A stretch of DNA of 14,918 nucleotides. It comes from Tubulinosema ratisbonensis. Taxonomy: Eukaryota; Microsporidia; Tubulinosematidae. The notes below the pieces were generated by a model, which saw only the letters and a list, made by a program, of their open reading frames with translations, searched no databases and had not been told where the DNA came from. This document shows, in pieces, positions 13,617-14,918 of this stretch; the stretch's first letter is position 1, and every line of letters begins with the position of its first letter. The DNA lies in the NCBI GenBank assembly GCA_004000155.1, contig RCSS01000727.1, forward strand, positions 1 through 14,918, in the 5' to 3' direction. Position numbers and translations under genes: made by a program.

Positions 13617-14918
13617 TTTAATTATAAAAAGAAACAAGTTTGTAAGAACATATCCAACCCCATCAATATGATTCTTTTTTTCAATAGAATCCTAAGAAAC
13701 CATCATATATTAAATTTTGATAGTATATATAAATAAATGTAACTTTGTTTTCTTTTATTCTAGTTTGAAAATCTTTTTAATAATAATGTTTCTGATAACT
13801 ATAAGATGGTATTATTCTTTTCAAACAAGCAAATTAAAAAAACTCTAGCAAAAAAGATATAAAGACCTATTTTAAAACAGTGTTTTAATATTTTAAACCC
13901 TTTGTGAAATTATTCAGATAAACTACGTAGCTGATGATTATTTTAAATAAACATGTGTATATTTAAAAATATTTATCAGAAACTCAATAATAAATATAAA
14001 ATTTAAAAAGGTTTTTACTGAAAAAGATTAATTTTATTGACACAAATGCAATTCCGGATATAAAATCTAATTATAAACCAGTTGATTGATGGGTATAAGT
14101 TAAAAAATTAAAAAAAAACAATGAAGAAAATTTTTCGAAACTAAAAAAATCTAAATATTTTACACTTTATTTATAATTATACAATAGCCGAAAAATTAAC
14201 TGAAAATACTTATTAGTTTTTTTCAGCAACAGCACTTAGAAATCATGTTTATATTATATCTCTTAATGTTTTTTATCTTAAAAAATGCATGAAAATTAAT
14301 CGACATTTTTTATGATTTACTTTAGCATATTCTAATTCATGATAATTTTATACAAAAGATTAGAAAAAAGAGTAAGGGAAAGAAAACGTTGGGNTTAATT
14401 TATTTTAACAAAAAATAAATATATCGCTTTCTAAATAATTGATGTATTCAATCAATGTTTTGTACGACCGAAATTTTTTAAAAGATAAAAATCCGCATTA
14501 AATAACAAAAATTTGATTTTTAGTCAAAAAGCAGTATCAAATGCTATAACTTCTAATTTAAATACCAAAATTTTTTAGACATGAAAATTCGACTGGGTTT
14601 TGAATTTTTTTGATTTTTGCTGAGTTTTTTAACACCTAGTTTTTTTTGCATAATTTTAGGGTCGTGAAAAAATCATAAGCATAATGACACCAGTAAATAC
14701 ACTTTAAATATAGTAAATTTGTTTTTTATTACAGTTTTAAAGTATATTATAAACTGTTTAAGCTTTTGTTTCCATCAAAAATAAAAAAAAATAAAAAGAT
14801 TATTTGGTGGGTAAGTTTTTGTGTAAAAAGAAAAAATAAATAAAAATAACATTGTTTTGGCCTTAAATTTAATCATTACCTTTTGTACAAAATATCATAA
14901 GGAAAAAAAGTTTAGCTG

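Larger units (their letters stand above)
13177..14918. other. Gene-free AT-rich region with element relics
   Basis: I see no reading frame with gene-like composition on either strand. Distinct items are: a short G+C-rich island around 13299-13320; a 27-bp tandem duplication at 13502-13556; a transposon-terminus-like sequence at 13571; and moderately complex, non-simple sequence at about 14450-14690 that could be decayed element DNA. An ambiguous base is at 14394. It is likely a graveyard of mobile DNA. Confidence 0.55.

Overview
The window looks like nuclear DNA of a microsporidian (a fungus-related intracellular parasite). The evidence is: extreme A+T richness with U-rich/A-rich simple sequence between genes; seven substantial intronless genes encoding shortened eukaryotic proteins (a 500-residue Bre1-type RING ligase, a 331-residue deoxyhypusine synthase); very short leader sequences, with a CCC-like signal (AATCCYT) directly before three of the start codons; and AATAAA within about 20 bases of most stop codons. 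I cannot name the species. The long gene-poor tracts with decayed repeats fit the larger, repeat-bearing microsporidian genomes better than the ultra-compact Encephalitozoon type. Twelve isolated N bases are scattered over genes and spacers.

Layout. Bases 1-1228: a small single-pass membrane protein (119-580), a simple-repeat tract with a 59-bp perfect direct repeat, and a doubtful 59-codon Lys/Glu-rich frame (954-1133). Bases 1229-6291, all on the + strand: a membrane-anchored metallophosphoesterase resembling TMEM62, a Bre1-like coiled-coil RING E3 ubiquitin ligase, and deoxyhypusine synthase. Convergent to these is a seven-span orphan membrane protein on the - strand (6597-7616). Bases 7617-10824 hold no convincing gene. 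They carry four diverged copies of a roughly 200-bp sequence in the order + - - +, which I found by comparing the strands by eye. Bases 10825-13176: a secreted, Asn/Gln/Ser/Thr-rich protein with a probable GPI-anchor signal, then a SulP-type transporter with a C-terminal STAS domain. Bases 13177-14918 are gene-free AT-rich DNA with a sequence resembling the terminal repeat of a pogo/Tigger-type transposon.

How the genes work together. There is no operon-like pathway. Bre1 (histone H2B monoubiquitination) and deoxyhypusine synthase (first step of hypusine formation on eIF5A) are core nuclear and cytosolic housekeeping functions. The phosphoesterase, the seven-span protein and the SulP protein are membrane proteins, and the GPI-type protein is a candidate spore-wall or cell-surface component. 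The most novel material is the unclassified ~200-bp repeat family, the surface-protein candidate, the seven-span orphan and the two kinds of start-adjacent sequence signal. I found no CRISPR array, rRNA or convincing tRNA.
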